In this document: piece after piece, positions 35,331 through 45,800 of the stretch
How the letters are laid out: the number at the start of each line of letters is the position of its first letter
Numbering within the stretch: the stretch's first letter is position 1
Assembly: GCF_024172185.1 (NCBI RefSeq)
Contig: NZ_JAMZEC010000001.1
Span: 8,345,001-8,409,000 of the forward strand
Direction of reading: 5' to 3'
DNA length: 64,000 nucleotides
Origin: Nonomuraea roseoviolacea subsp. carminata
GTDB taxonomy: Bacteria; Actinomycetota; Actinomycetes; Streptosporangiales; Streptosporangiaceae
Position numbers and translations under genes: made by a program
Notes under the pieces: generated by a model
The model's input: only the letters and a program-made list of their open reading frames with translations
The model's database searches: none
Told to the model about the DNA's origin: nothing

Positions 35331-36306
35331 TCGTCTACGCGCTTCGTCGCTTGGCTGCGATCGCCTTGATCCTGCTGGTCATCTGCGCCATCACCTTCGC
35401 CATCTTCTACTTGCTGCCCGACGACCCGGCACTGGACGCGTGCGGGAAGAGCTGCACCACCGAACGACTGGCCGACGTCCGGCACGCGATGGGTCTCGAC
35501 CAGCCCGTGCTCGCCCAGTTCGTGTCCTATCTGACCGGAATCTTCGCCGGCCGTACCCTGGGGACTTCGGGCCTGGAATGCGCCGCGCCCTGCTTCGGCT
35601 ATTCCTGGCAGTACGCGAGCCCCGTCTGGGATCTGCTGCTCGACCGCCTCGGGGTCAGCGCCTCCTTGGCGGCCGGTGCCGCCGTGCTCTGGCTGGTGGT
35701 GGGCGTGGTCCTGGGGATCATGGCCGCCCTGCGCAAGGGATCGCTGCTGGATCGGGGCATCGTGCTGTCCGCGCTGGCGACGACGTCGGCACCGGTCTAT
35801 CTCATCGCCGCCCTGCTGATCTACTTCGTGATCCTCCAGGGTGAGCTGCTGCCCTTCCCCGACTACCAGCCAGTCCTGGACAACCCCGCCGCGTGGGCCG
35901 CCAGTTTGCTCCTGCCGTGGATCACGCTCGCCGCCCTGTACGCCGCCATGTACATCCGGCTCACGCGCGCCTCGATGATCGAGACGATGGCCGAGCCCTA
36001 CATCCGGACAGCACGCGCCAAGGGCTTGCCCGAGCGGACCGTCGTGGTCAAGCACGGCCTGCGCTCGACCATGACGCCGATCCTCACGATCTTCGGTATC
36101 GACCTGGGCGGACTGCTCGCCGGAGCCATGATCACGGAGACCATGTTCGGCCTTCCCGGGCTGGGCAAGCTCACGTTCGACGCGATCGGCAAATCCGACC
36201 AGCCGGTGGTGCTCGGCGTGACCCTGCTGGCGGCTCTCTTCATCACGCTGGCCAATCTCGTCGTCGATCTCCTCTACGGCGTCATCGATCCTCGGGTGAG
36301 GTACAC

Positions 36307-36310
<4 letters not shown>
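35327..36310 (+). CDS. dppB: oligopeptide ABC importer permease (DppB type)
   Basis: A 327-residue permease. The start MIVYALRRLAAIALILLVIC and the periplasmic loop LGLDQPVLAQFVSYLTGIF-like text (here MGLDQPVLAQFVSYLTGIFA) mark the DppB class; the EAA loop reads YIRTARAKGLPERTVVVKHG followed by LRSTMTPILTIFGIDLGGLL. The large periplasmic loop has several cysteines (CGKSC, CAAPC) that may form disulfides, unusual for the family. Coupled on both sides by ATGA overlaps. Confidence 0.92.
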
Positions 36311-37262
<952 letters not shown>

Positions 37263-37263
<1 letters not shown>

Positions 37264-38234
37264 TGAAAAGCGTGCGTGCGGCACTGGACGCGCCGACCGT
37301 ACCGGAATCCATGCCCCTGCTGGAGGTCCGGGACCTGGCCATGACGTTTCGAGGTGGCGTCAGGGCAGTCGACGGGGTCGGGTTCGAGGTGGCGCAAGGC
37401 GAGACACTCGGCCTGGTCGGCGAGTCGGGATGTGGCAAGTCGACCACCGGCAGGATGATCGTCCGCCTGCTGGAGCCGACCTCGGGCACCGTGCATCTCA
37501 ACGGGCAGGACATCACGCACCTGAGTCAGCGGGAATTGCTCCCGCTACGCGGGACCATGCAGATGATCTTCCAGGACCCGTTCTCCTCGCTCAATCCGCG
37601 GCACACGGTGAACCAGATCGTGGCCGGTCCACGCAGGGTGCTCGGCCGTGATCAGGTGATCGAACTGCTGGAGAGGGTCGGGCTCGCACCGGAGCACGCC
37701 GACCGATTCCCGCACGAGTTCTCCGGGGGGCAGGCCCAACGTGTCGGAATCGCCCGCGCGCTGGCCAACGGGCCGAAACTCATCGTGTGCGACGAAGCGG
37801 TATCGGCTCTGGACGTCTCGATCCGGGCACAGATCATCAACCTGCTCTCCGACCTCCAGGAGGAACGTGGGCTCGCCTATCTGTTCATCGCGCACGATCT
37901 TTCGATCGTCCGGCACGTATGCACCCGGGTCGCGGTGATGTACCTGGGCCGAATCGTCGAGATCGGGCCGGCGGCGTCCCTGTACTCAGATCCGGCCCAT
38001 CCCTATACGCGCGCCCTGCTGTCCGCCGTACCCGTCGCGGATCCCAAGATCGAAGCGGTTCGCGAGCGGATCGTCCTGCGCGGTGATCCACCGTCGCCCG
38101 CGGCTCCACCACCTGGTTGTTCGTTCCACCCGCGCTGCGCTCTCGCTCAGCGCCGCTGCGAGTCGGAGGCCCCCCAGCTCCGTGAGGTACGAGGACGAAA
38201 GGTGGCCTGCCACTACGCAGAGACCTCAGCGTGA
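37263..38234 (+). CDS. dppF: oligopeptide ABC importer ATPase (DppF type)
   Basis: A 323-residue partner ATPase: Walker A GESGCGKSTTGRMI, FSGGQAQRVGIARAL, LIVCDEAVSALDVSIRAQII and the C-terminal PPGCSFHPRCALAQRRCES. ATG 37263 is used (AAGGAG seven bases upstream); GTG 37260 is also possible. Last gene of the importer; 129 bases later comes a GntR regulator on the same strand. Confidence 0.94.
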
Positions 38235-38318
38235 TTCCCTCGCGGAGTCGAAGAACCGCCGATCATGATCACAATCCGACCGGGGCCGTCCGGGTGCACA
38301 GTGGTGAACGCTAACATC

Positions 38319-38333
38319 ATGTGACACCGTACC
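38319..38333. promoter_or_regulatory. repeat of the importer-promoter motif before the GntR gene
   Basis: ATGTGACACCGTACC matches ATGTCACACCGTCCG at the importer start site (32682-32696) in 12 of the first 14 positions. Being upstream of a regulator in the same transcriptional neighbourhood, it could be the GntR binding site. Confidence 0.5.
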
Positions 38334-38363
38334 GGTGGTGGATTGTCAGAAGTGTGAGGCGTG

Positions 38364-39035
38364 ATGTCGGAGCCATTGAACCTTCCGGATCTCGGGGTAC
38401 GCGAGAACATCCGCCAGAAGGTCGCCAACGCGTTACGCGCGGCGTTGATCGCCGGCGAGATGCGCCCCGGCGTCATCTATTCGGCACCCGCCCTGGCCGA
38501 GCAGTTCAACGTCTCCGCCACTCCCGTCCGCGAAGCGATGCTGGATCTGGTCAAGGAGGGCCTGGTCATCGCGGTGCGGAACAAGGGTTTCCGGGTGACC
38601 GAGCTCTCCGAGCGGGATCTCGACGAGATCATCGAGATCCGTGAGCTGATCGAGGTGCCCACCATCGCCAAGATCGCCGCGACGGTGCCAGCCGACCGGA
38701 TCCTCAGGCTGCGGCCCTGGGCCGAGGCCATCGTGGCCGCGGCCGAGGAGGGGGACCTGGTCCGCTATGTGGAGGCCGACGAAGCCTTCCACCTGAATCT
38801 GCTGGCTCTGGCCGGCAACGCCCACCTGCTGGGAACGGTCCGCGAGCTCCGTCATCGCTCCCGGCTCTACGGCATCTCCCGCCTGGCCGAGGGAGGCAAA
38901 CTCGCCGACTCCGCCCGCGAGCATCTCGACCTGCTCGATGTCGTGGCCTCCGGCGACGCCGAAGCCGCGGCTTCGCTGATGCGCAGGCACCTGCGCCACG
39001 TACGGGGCATCTGGGCCGACAGGCCCGAGTCCTGA
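38364..39035 (+). CDS. GntR-family regulator, FCD (FadR) subclass
   Basis: A 223-residue regulator. The winged helix is seen in IRQKVANALRAALIAGEMRP, ALAEQFNVSATPVREAMLDL and GLVIAVRNKGFRVTELS; the all-helical FCD ligand domain follows (LDEIIEIRELIEVPTIAKIA, ADEAFHLNLLALAGNAHLLG, HRSRLYGISRL), with the acidic/His metal-binding pattern of the class. ATG 38364 has GAGG four bases upstream. It follows the importer operon and probably senses an organic acid or amino-acid metabolite to control it. Confidence 0.93.
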   Translation: MSEPLNLPDLGVRENIRQKVANALRAALIAGEMRPGVIYSAPALAEQFNVSATPVREAMLDLVKEGLVIAVRNKGFRVTELSERDLDEIIEIRELIEVPTIAKIAATVPADRILRLRPWAEAIVAAAEEGDLVRYVEADEAFHLNLLALAGNAHLLGTVRELRHRSRLYGISRLAEGGKLADSAREHLDLLDVVASGDAEAAASLMRRHLRHVRGIWADRPES

Positions 39036-39100
39036 GCCGCGCGTCATATCGAGGACCCCAGGTCGGTGGTCTTGCGGAGGATGCCGCCTGTGCCATAGGG

Positions 39101-39131
39101 GTACGGCCTCCGGCGGCGCCGGAGGCCGTAC
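39101..39131. terminator. bidirectional terminator between gntR and collagenase genes
   Basis: GTACGGCCTCCGGC, loop GGC, then GCCGGAGGCCGTAC: a perfect 14-base-pair stem, followed by TTCACT. It sits between two converging genes and is the strongest hairpin seen in the window. Confidence 0.9.
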
Positions 39132-39142
39132 TTCACTGTGTG

Positions 39143-41632
39143 TCAGTAACGGGTGGAGATGGTCGCGCCGGAGAAGGCACTGGCCGCGTAGAGGCTGATG
39201 TAGTGGTACGTGCCGGGGCTCAGGTTGGTGACAGTGAGGGTCTCGCTGTTGCCGGAGTTGGTGGACTTGGCGGTGTAGGCGCCGGTCGTGGCCCAGTCAC
39301 TCGGGTTGAAGTAGAGGTCGGCGTTGCCGCTGCCGCCCGAGACCGTGATGTTCAGCGACGTGGTGCCGGCGGGGATGTAGATGGAGAAGTAGGCGTAGTC
39401 GCCGCCGGCCGCCGAGATGTCGGCGCGCTGGCAGTTCTTGTCCATGGCCTGCGGGTTGGACCCGGTGCAGGTCGGGAGGCCGGACGAGCCGACCGTGACG
39501 GTCTTGGACGTGGTCGCGGGGGTGCCGGCGTTGTCGGTGACTTTCAGGGTGACGGTGTAGGTGCCCGCCGCGGTGTAGGTGTGCGTGGGGTTGGCGGACG
39601 TGGACGACGTACCGTCGCCGAAGGTCCAGGAGCGGGAGGCGATGCTTCCGTCGGGGTCGGTCGAGGTGTCGGTGAAGCCGGCGGTGAGCCCGCTGGTGGT
39701 CACCGTGAACGAGGCGGTGGGCGGCCTGTTGCCTGAGCCGCCGGAGAGGGTGTCGAGCCAGGCGGTGAAGTCGCTGTTGTAGTTGAGCGACTTGGTGAAG
39801 GTGTAGGCGGTGGTGTAGTCGCCGGCCCGGTAGTAGCCGAGCAGCCTGGTCACGTCGGAGCGGTGCTTTTCGAACATGTACCGGACGGCGAGGTAACCCC
39901 AGTGGTAGGTCCGGTTCACATCGGAGTTGTCATAGGTGGAATCGAACAGCGTGCTGAGCGCGTAGGTGTGCCTGGGCGCCTCGTTCAACGCGGCGGTGTA
40001 CGCGAGGTCGCGGTAGGAGTAGGAGACGTATTCGGCCACGCCCTCGATCCACCAGATGTTCGGCTTGACGGTCTCGGCCACGAAGTCGCCGTAGGTGTCG
40101 TAGCGGCCGTCGAGGTAGTGCGTGTACTCGTGGTTGAGGTTCCAGACGCGGGCCGCGAAGCCGTTGTCGGTGGGCCACTGGTAGGCGATGAAACGCGGCT
40201 GGTTGCCCTGCTTGGACGGGTCGCCTTCCAGGTACATGCCGCCGTTGTTGGTGGCGATGCCGTAGAGGTAGCCGGCGTACTGCTGGTAGTCGCCGGCCGA
40301 GGCGAAGACGACGATCTCCATGTTCGCGTTGTAGTCGTTGGCGACCGGCTGTCCGCCGTCCTCGACCATCTTGTGGAAGTAGGCGTTCTGGTTGAGCATG
40401 CTGGCGCACGCGTCCTGTAACTCCTGCGTCGTCATCCGCTGGGCGACGATGTGCAGCACGCCCTGCGAGCAGGTGTGGTTCTGGGGCAGGATCGCGGCCT
40501 TCACCCGGTTGGGAAGGTCACAGGTGCCGTAGGAGGAGCAGTTGTCGGGATCCTTGTCGTTGGCGACGATCGCGACTCGTATCCACAGCGATTGCCGGGC
40601 GCCCGTGATGGAGGTGTTGTCCAGCAGCCATGTGACGAGCGGGCGTACTTTGCCACGCAGGCCGGCGTACTGGACGAAGCGGGCCAGTTCGCCGCCCGCG
40701 TTGACGTCGATGAACTCGGAGTCGCCGCCGATCAGATCCATGTGCTGCCTGGCGAAGTTCGAGAGGCTGTCCACGATGGAGGGATCCGCCTGGACGGCCG
40801 CGGGATATCCGGGCACCCATTCGCCGCGGGTCAGGACGGTGAAGGTGTTGTTCACCGCGTTACGCAGGTACCAGAGCGAGTTGTAGGCGTTGGTGTAGTT
40901 GTCGAGCAGCCGCTTCACCACGTACAGATAGCGGGCGTTCTCGCGGGCGCTGTCGATCAGGGTGACCGCTTCGCCGAGGGTCTCGCCGTTGGCGTCGGTG
41001 ACGTCGTAGGCATGGCTGTTGGCGTAGAACGTGTCCAGAGCGCCCTCGATGGCGCTCGCCATCGAGCTCGTGTACGCCGGCACGGTGTCGGGATTGTAGA
41101 ACTGGATGTAATAGCCCGCGCGCAGGTAGAGCACCAGTTGCTCCGTGCTCGCGGCGTTGGTGCCGTCGTACGAGGCGGCGTTGGCGCGCAACGCGTTGGC
41201 GACCGTGATCATCTGTGATTCGCGGAACGCGTAGTACTGGTTGGAGCCCGTGAGGGCGAACAGCGAGTTGATGCAGCTCACGGACGCGGCCTTGATGGCG
41301 GACACCAGGGCGCTGCCGGTGTGGTTCGTGAAGTCGGACACCGAGCAGGCGGCGGCCGCGGCGGTATCCGCCTTCAGGAGCGCTTTCGGCGCGTTCTCGG
41401 CAGGGGAGAGAAGCGGTTCGCTCTCGGCGGGACGTTGTCGTTGATTGATCGCGTCGGGTGCCTTGGGATCAGCGATCTTGGTCCTGCCGTCCACCTTCCG
41501 ACCGTCCTGCTTGCGGGGGGTGGGCGCGGAGAGCGGCGTGTCAGTGCTTGCGGCGAGTGCCGGAGTGCCGGCTCCGGCTGCGATGAGAGTGATGGCGCTG
41601 AGTAGCGAGGCTACTAGTCGTCGGGCAGACAT
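39143..41632 (-). CDS. secreted M9 collagenase with PKD and PPC domains
   Basis: An 829-residue secreted gluzincin. The Sec signal is residues 1-27 (SARRLVASLLSAITLIAAGA, cleavage after ALA). An activator domain rich in helices (ASYDGTNAASTEQLVLYLRA, YYIQFYNPDTVP) precedes the catalytic domain with His501-Glu-Tyr-Thr-His505 (LNHEYTHYLDGRYDTYGDF) and the downstream Glu in WIEGVAEYVSYSYRD. Residues about 637-716 are a PKD domain (PPTASFTVTTSGLTAGFTDT) and the end is a PPC/CBD-like sandwich (YAYFSIYIPAGTTSLNITVS). These bind collagen fibrils. AAGGAGAAGGAC lies close before ATG 41632. Its promoter shares the element seen at the peptide importer, suggesting collagen-derived peptides feed that importer. 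Confidence 0.95.
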   Translation of the reverse strand: MSARRLVASLLSAITLIAAGAGTPALAASTDTPLSAPTPRKQDGRKVDGRTKIADPKAPDAINQRQRPAESEPLLSPAENAPKALLKADTAAAAACSVSDFTNHTGSALVSAIKAASVSCINSLFALTGSNQYYAFRESQMITVANALRANAASYDGTNAASTEQLVLYLRAGYYIQFYNPDTVPAYTSSMASAIEGALDTFYANSHAYDVTDANGETLGEAVTLIDSARENARYLYVVKRLLDNYTNAYNSLWYLRNAVNNTFTVLTRGEWVPGYPAAVQADPSIVDSLSNFARQHMDLIGGDSEFIDVNAGGELARFVQYAGLRGKVRPLVTWLLDNTSITGARQSLWIRVAIVANDKDPDNCSSYGTCDLPNRVKAAILPQNHTCSQGVLHIVAQRMTTQELQDACASMLNQNAYFHKMVEDGGQPVANDYNANMEIVVFASAGDYQQYAGYLYGIATNNGGMYLEGDPSKQGNQPRFIAYQWPTDNGFAARVWNLNHEYTHYLDGRYDTYGDFVAETVKPNIWWIEGVAEYVSYSYRDLAYTAALNEAPRHTYALSTLFDSTYDNSDVNRTYHWGYLAVRYMFEKHRSDVTRLLGYYRAGDYTTAYTFTKSLNYNSDFTAWLDTLSGGSGNRPPTASFTVTTSGLTAGFTDTSTDPDGSIASRSWTFGDGTSSTSANPTHTYTAAGTYTVTLKVTDNAGTPATTSKTVTVGSSGLPTCTGSNPQAMDKNCQRADISAAGGDYAYFSIYIPAGTTSLNITVSGGSGNADLYFNPSDWATTGAYTAKSTNSGNSETLTVTNLSPGTYHYISLYAASAFSGATISTRY

Positions 41633-41683
41633 TTCCCGTCCTTCTCCTTGGGGGGCGAGGAGAGCGGCCGGCCGGGACCTCTG

Positions 41684-41735
41684 TGTGATGTGTAAAATTG
41701 CACATGCGACATCTTTCTGACAAGACCCATTTTCT
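41684..41735 (-). promoter_or_regulatory. conserved promoter element upstream of the collagenase gene (copy B)
   Basis: Minus strand: AGAAAATGGGTCTTGTCA, six bases, TGTCGCATGTG, then ATTTTACACATCACA (41698-41684). TTGTCA lies 17-18 bases before the CAATTTT -10-like stretch, and the ATG is about 50 bases downstream. The block matches 32500-32550 with one single-base gap. Confidence 0.65.
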
Positions 41736-41875
41736 TGGCATTCACCTGTCGGTGAGATGGATCGCCGATGATGCGCGGTCGCCGCGATCGCGTTCGACGG
41801 CGTGGCGGTCACGACCGTAGATTCCGGACGGCGCTTCGCTGACCTGCGCCGAAGAACGGGCACATCTCCGACCTG

Positions 41876-42427
41876 ATGATGGCGCAGCTGAAGGTGATCG
41901 GACAGGCCGTGCGCAACCTCGACGGGAACCTCGCCCTCGGCAGGACCGCGACGCAGTCCAGCACGGGCTATTCACTGTCAGCCGAAAGGGCGGTGGACGG
42001 CACCACGAACGGCGACCTGGGGCTCGGGTCGGTCACCCACACCTCCGAGAATCCGTTGGAGACCAACCCGTGGTGGCAGGTGGACCTGGGTTCCTCCCAG
42101 CCGATCAGCTCGATCAAGCTGTGGAACCGCACCGACTGCTGCGCCAACCGACTACGTGACTTCTACGTGTTCGCCTCTGACACCCCCTTCGCCTCCGACG
42201 ATCCGGAGATCATCAAGCAGAGCAGTGTGTGGAGCCACCGCCAGAGCGCCGCGGTGGAAAGAGCTCTCACCTTGGCGGTCGGCCGCACGGCCCGTTACGT
42301 CCGCGTCCAGTTGGTCGGCTCCGAGAGACAGCGGTCGGTCCGACCCCACCAGCTGGATGCGGATATAGCGCGCGTTCTGGCTGACCGGCACCGTCAGGGA
42401 CCGGCCGACGGCGGACTTGGGGCGTGA
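41876..42427 (+). pseudogene. F5/8 type C (discoidin) domain fragment
   Basis: A frame with no signal peptide or enzyme domain encodes a discoidin-type carbohydrate-binding module: NLALGRTATQSSTGYSLSAE, AVDGTTNGDLG, NPWWQVDLGSSQPISSIKLW and LAVGRTARYVRVQLVGSERQ. It ends in unrelated text after about residue 150. No RBS precedes it. Such modules are normally part of secreted hydrolases, so this is probably the residue of a larger gene lost next to the collagenase. Confidence 0.7.
42326..42418 (-). pseudogene. inverted copy of a discoidin-domain end
   Basis: On the minus strand the text SLTVPVSQNARYIRIQLVG is a second, divergent copy of the discoidin C-terminal strand (plus-strand copy LAVGRTARYVRVQLVG at 42274-42330). 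The two face each other tail to tail, so the DNA forms a long imperfect inverted repeat. Remnant of a rearrangement. Confidence 0.6.
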
Positions 42428-42515
42428 TCGAGCTGATGCGCTGGGCGGAGCCGGGGTGGACCTGCCGCCACGGACCTCATTTCGCGGATGCTGAAGCGGG
42501 CGATTAAGACGATGG

Positions 42516-42554
42516 TCAAGCACAAGTTGCATTTTCAACGACATAACTGCTTGA
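42516..42554. promoter_or_regulatory. TCAAGCA/TGCTTGA inverted repeat before the secreted mosaic gene
   Basis: TCAAGCA (42516-42522) and TGCTTGA (42548-42554) are perfect inverted arms enclosing GTTG/CAAC. The sequence ATGGTCAAGCACAAG here is nearly identical to ATGGTCAAGCAAAAG before the ROK gene (49159), suggesting one regulator. Confidence 0.5.
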
Positions 42555-42750
42555 GACGTCCACCCCTCCCGCTGATCGTTACTGGCTCTTCTGAAGATCT
42601 TGTGAACGCGCGTCATGACTGAGTGGCCAGGAATTTTATCAAGACAGGAGGGTGCTGTCCGTGCGGGACGGCGCGCGGAAGCGTCTGTGGGCCTGAAAGG
42701 GCATCTGATGATCGATAAGCATTATTCTGATTTTTCTCGACAAAAGATGC

Positions 42751-42779
42751 TGGACTTCGCTGCACGCTGTGTCTAAATT
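42751..42779 (+). promoter_or_regulatory. promoter of the secreted mosaic gene
   Basis: TGGACT (42751-42756), 17 bases, TAAATT (42774-42779), 43 bases before ATG 42823. The 395 bases from 42428 hold no gene, only this promoter and the inverted repeat at 42516. Confidence 0.5.
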
Positions 42780-42822
42780 CGGATGAAACTCGCCGCAATC
42801 TCCTCGAGATCAAGGACGGCGC

Positions 42823-45800
42823 ATGTTTCCTCACACCCCCCGCTGGCTCGCTCGCTTGAGCGTCTTAGCCTTGGCCGTCTCCGGCATGACGACCCTGACC
42901 CTGCCGGCACGAGCCCACGACACCATCGATCCAGCCGACTACCAGGCCGTGACGCTGGCCAAGGGCTCCGCCGAGACAGGCGAGCCCATGAGCATCGCGG
43001 TGCTGCCGGATCTGTCGGTGCTCCACACCTCGCGCGACGGGACGCTTCGCCGTACCGACAAGGCCGGAACCACCAAGGTCGTCGGCGCGCTTCCGGTCTA
43101 CAGCCACGACGAGGAGGGCCTGCAGGGGGTGGCCGCCGATCCGGGTTTCGCCACCAACAGGACCATCTACCTCTACTACGCGCCCAAGCTGTCGACCCCG
43201 GGCGGTGACGCACCGGCGACCGGCACCGACTGGAGTTCCTGGCAGGGAGTGAACCGGTTGTCGCGGTTCACGCTGCAGGCGGACTGGACGCTCGATGCGG
43301 CGAGCGAGAGGAAGGTCCTGGACGTCCCCGCGGATCGGGGCATCTGCTGTCACGTCGGCGGCGACATCGACTTCGACGCCCAGGGCAACCTCTACCTGTC
43401 GACCGGCGACGACACCAACCCCTTCGACTCCGCCGGCTACGCGCCGATCGACGAGCGGACCGACCGCAACCCCGCCTACGACGCCCAGCGGAGCTCGGCC
43501 AACACCAACGATCTGCGGGGCAAGATCATCCGGATCACGGTGAATCCCGCCGACGGGTCCTACACGGTGCCGTCGGGCAACCTGTTCCCGCCGGGCACGG
43601 CGAAGACCCGGCCCGAGATCTACGCCATGGGCTTCCGCAACCCGTTCAGGATGAGCGTCGACAAGAAGACCGGGGTCGTCTACGTCGGCGACTACGGTCC
43701 TGACGCGGGCGCACCCGATCCCAATCGCGGGCCATCAGGGCAGGTCGAGTTCGACAAGGTCAGCCAAGCGGGCAACTTCGGCTGGCCCTACTGCACGGGA
43801 ACCAACACGCCCGCGGAGACCTACAGCGAATACGCCTTCCCCTCCGGACCGTCCGGAGCCAAGTACGACTGCGCCGGAGGCCCGACCAACAACTCCTTCC
43901 GCAACACCGGTCTGGCCAAGCTGCCGCCCGTGCAACCGGCCTGGATCAGGTACGGCGGTGACGCGGGCAGCCCGCCCGAGTTCGGCACGGGGTCGGAGTC
44001 GCCGATGGGGGGACCTGTCTACCACTACGACCCGGACCTGCAGTCCGCGGTGAAGTTCCCTCAGGATCTGGACAACATGGTCTTCCTCGGCGAGTACGGC
44101 CGCCGCTGGATCAAGGCCGTCAGTCCCGCCGACAACCACGTCACGAACTTCCCGTGGAGCGGCACCCAGGTGATGGACCTGGCCTTCGGACCCGACGGCG
44201 CGCTCTACGTGCTGGACTACGGCACCGGCAGCTTCGGCGGCGACGAGAACTCCGCGCTCTATCGCATCGAGTACATCAAGGGCCGTGACCGGAGCCCGAC
44301 CGCGCAGGCGTCGGCGGACAAGACGTCAGGGCAGCCGCCGCTGACCGTCGTCTTCTCGTCCGAGGGCTCGGCCGACCCCGACGGCCAGGCGCTGAGCTAC
44401 TCATGGGACTTCGGCGACGGCGGCACCTCGACCCAGGCCAATCCGACGCACACCTACACCGCCAAGGGCGAATTCCAGGCGACGCTCACGGTGAAGGATC
44501 CGGCCGGCAACTCAGGCACGGCAGGCGTGCCGATCACCGTGGGTAACACCGCGCCGACGGTCGCCTTCCCGACGCCGCGCGAGGGTCAACTGTTCGAGTG
44601 GGGCGACAAGGTGCCCTTCAAGGTGACCGTGACCGACCCCGAGGACGGCACGATCGACTGCGCAGCCGTGAAGGTGACCTACATCCTCGGTCACGACAGC
44701 CATGGTCACCCCATCACCTCCACCAACGGCTGCGAGGGCACGCTGACCATCCCCAAGGACGGCGAGCACGACAGCGCGGCCAACATCTTCGCGGTGTTCA
44801 ACGCCTCCTACACCGACAGGGGCAAGCTGACCGGCAGCAAGGAGCTCATCCTGCAGCCCAGGCACCGGCAGGCCGAACACTACGCCGCCGCTTCGGGCGT
44901 CCAGAAGGTGGACAAGCAGGCGGCGGAGGGCGGCAAGACGGTCGGTTACATCGAGAACGGCGACTGGATCTCCTTCAAGCCCTACGAGCTGAGCGCCGCC
45001 AGGTCCGCCCGCTTCCGGATCTCCTCAGGGGGCGCGGGCGGAGACATCGAGATCCGCACCGGCTCGCAGAGCGGGCCGCTGGTGGGCAAGGTGGCCGTGC
45101 CGAAGACCGGCGGCTGGGAGACCTTCCAGGACGTCGAGACCGCGCTGACCGGCGTCACCACCAGGACCGACAGCCTGTTCCTGGTCTTCACCGGAGGCGC
45201 GGGCGCGCTGTTCGACGTCGACTCCTTCACCCTCTCGCCCGAGGCCGCGACGCAGCCTGTCACCGGGCCGATCGGCGGCCCCGGCGGCTGCGTCGACGTC
45301 GCGGGAGCGAACACCGCCGACTCCACCAAGGTGCAGATGTACGCATGCAACGGCACGGACGCCCAGAAGTGGACCGTGGACGGTGCCGCCGGCACGATCA
45401 AGGCGCTGGGCAAATGCCTGGACGTCAAGGGGGCCGACACCGCTGACGGCACCAAGGTGCAGATCTACACCTGCAACGCCACCAACGCCCAGAAGTGGAC
45501 CGTGGACAGTGCCGCCGGCACGATCAAGGCGCTGGGCAAATGCCTTGATGCCGCCGACAAGGCGCAGTTGGTCATCCGCACGTGCGACGGGGGCGCCAAC
45601 CAGAGATTCAGCCCACCGACCGGCGGCAGCGACGCCGTCGGAGACGGTGACGTCCTGGTCTTCAGCCGCACGACGGGATTCCGGCACGACTCCATCGCCG
45701 CCGGCATTCAGGCGATCAGGAACATGGGGTTCAAGGTGACCGCCACCGAGGACCCCGGCGCCTTCACCACCGCGAATCTGGCCACGTACAAGGCGGTGAC

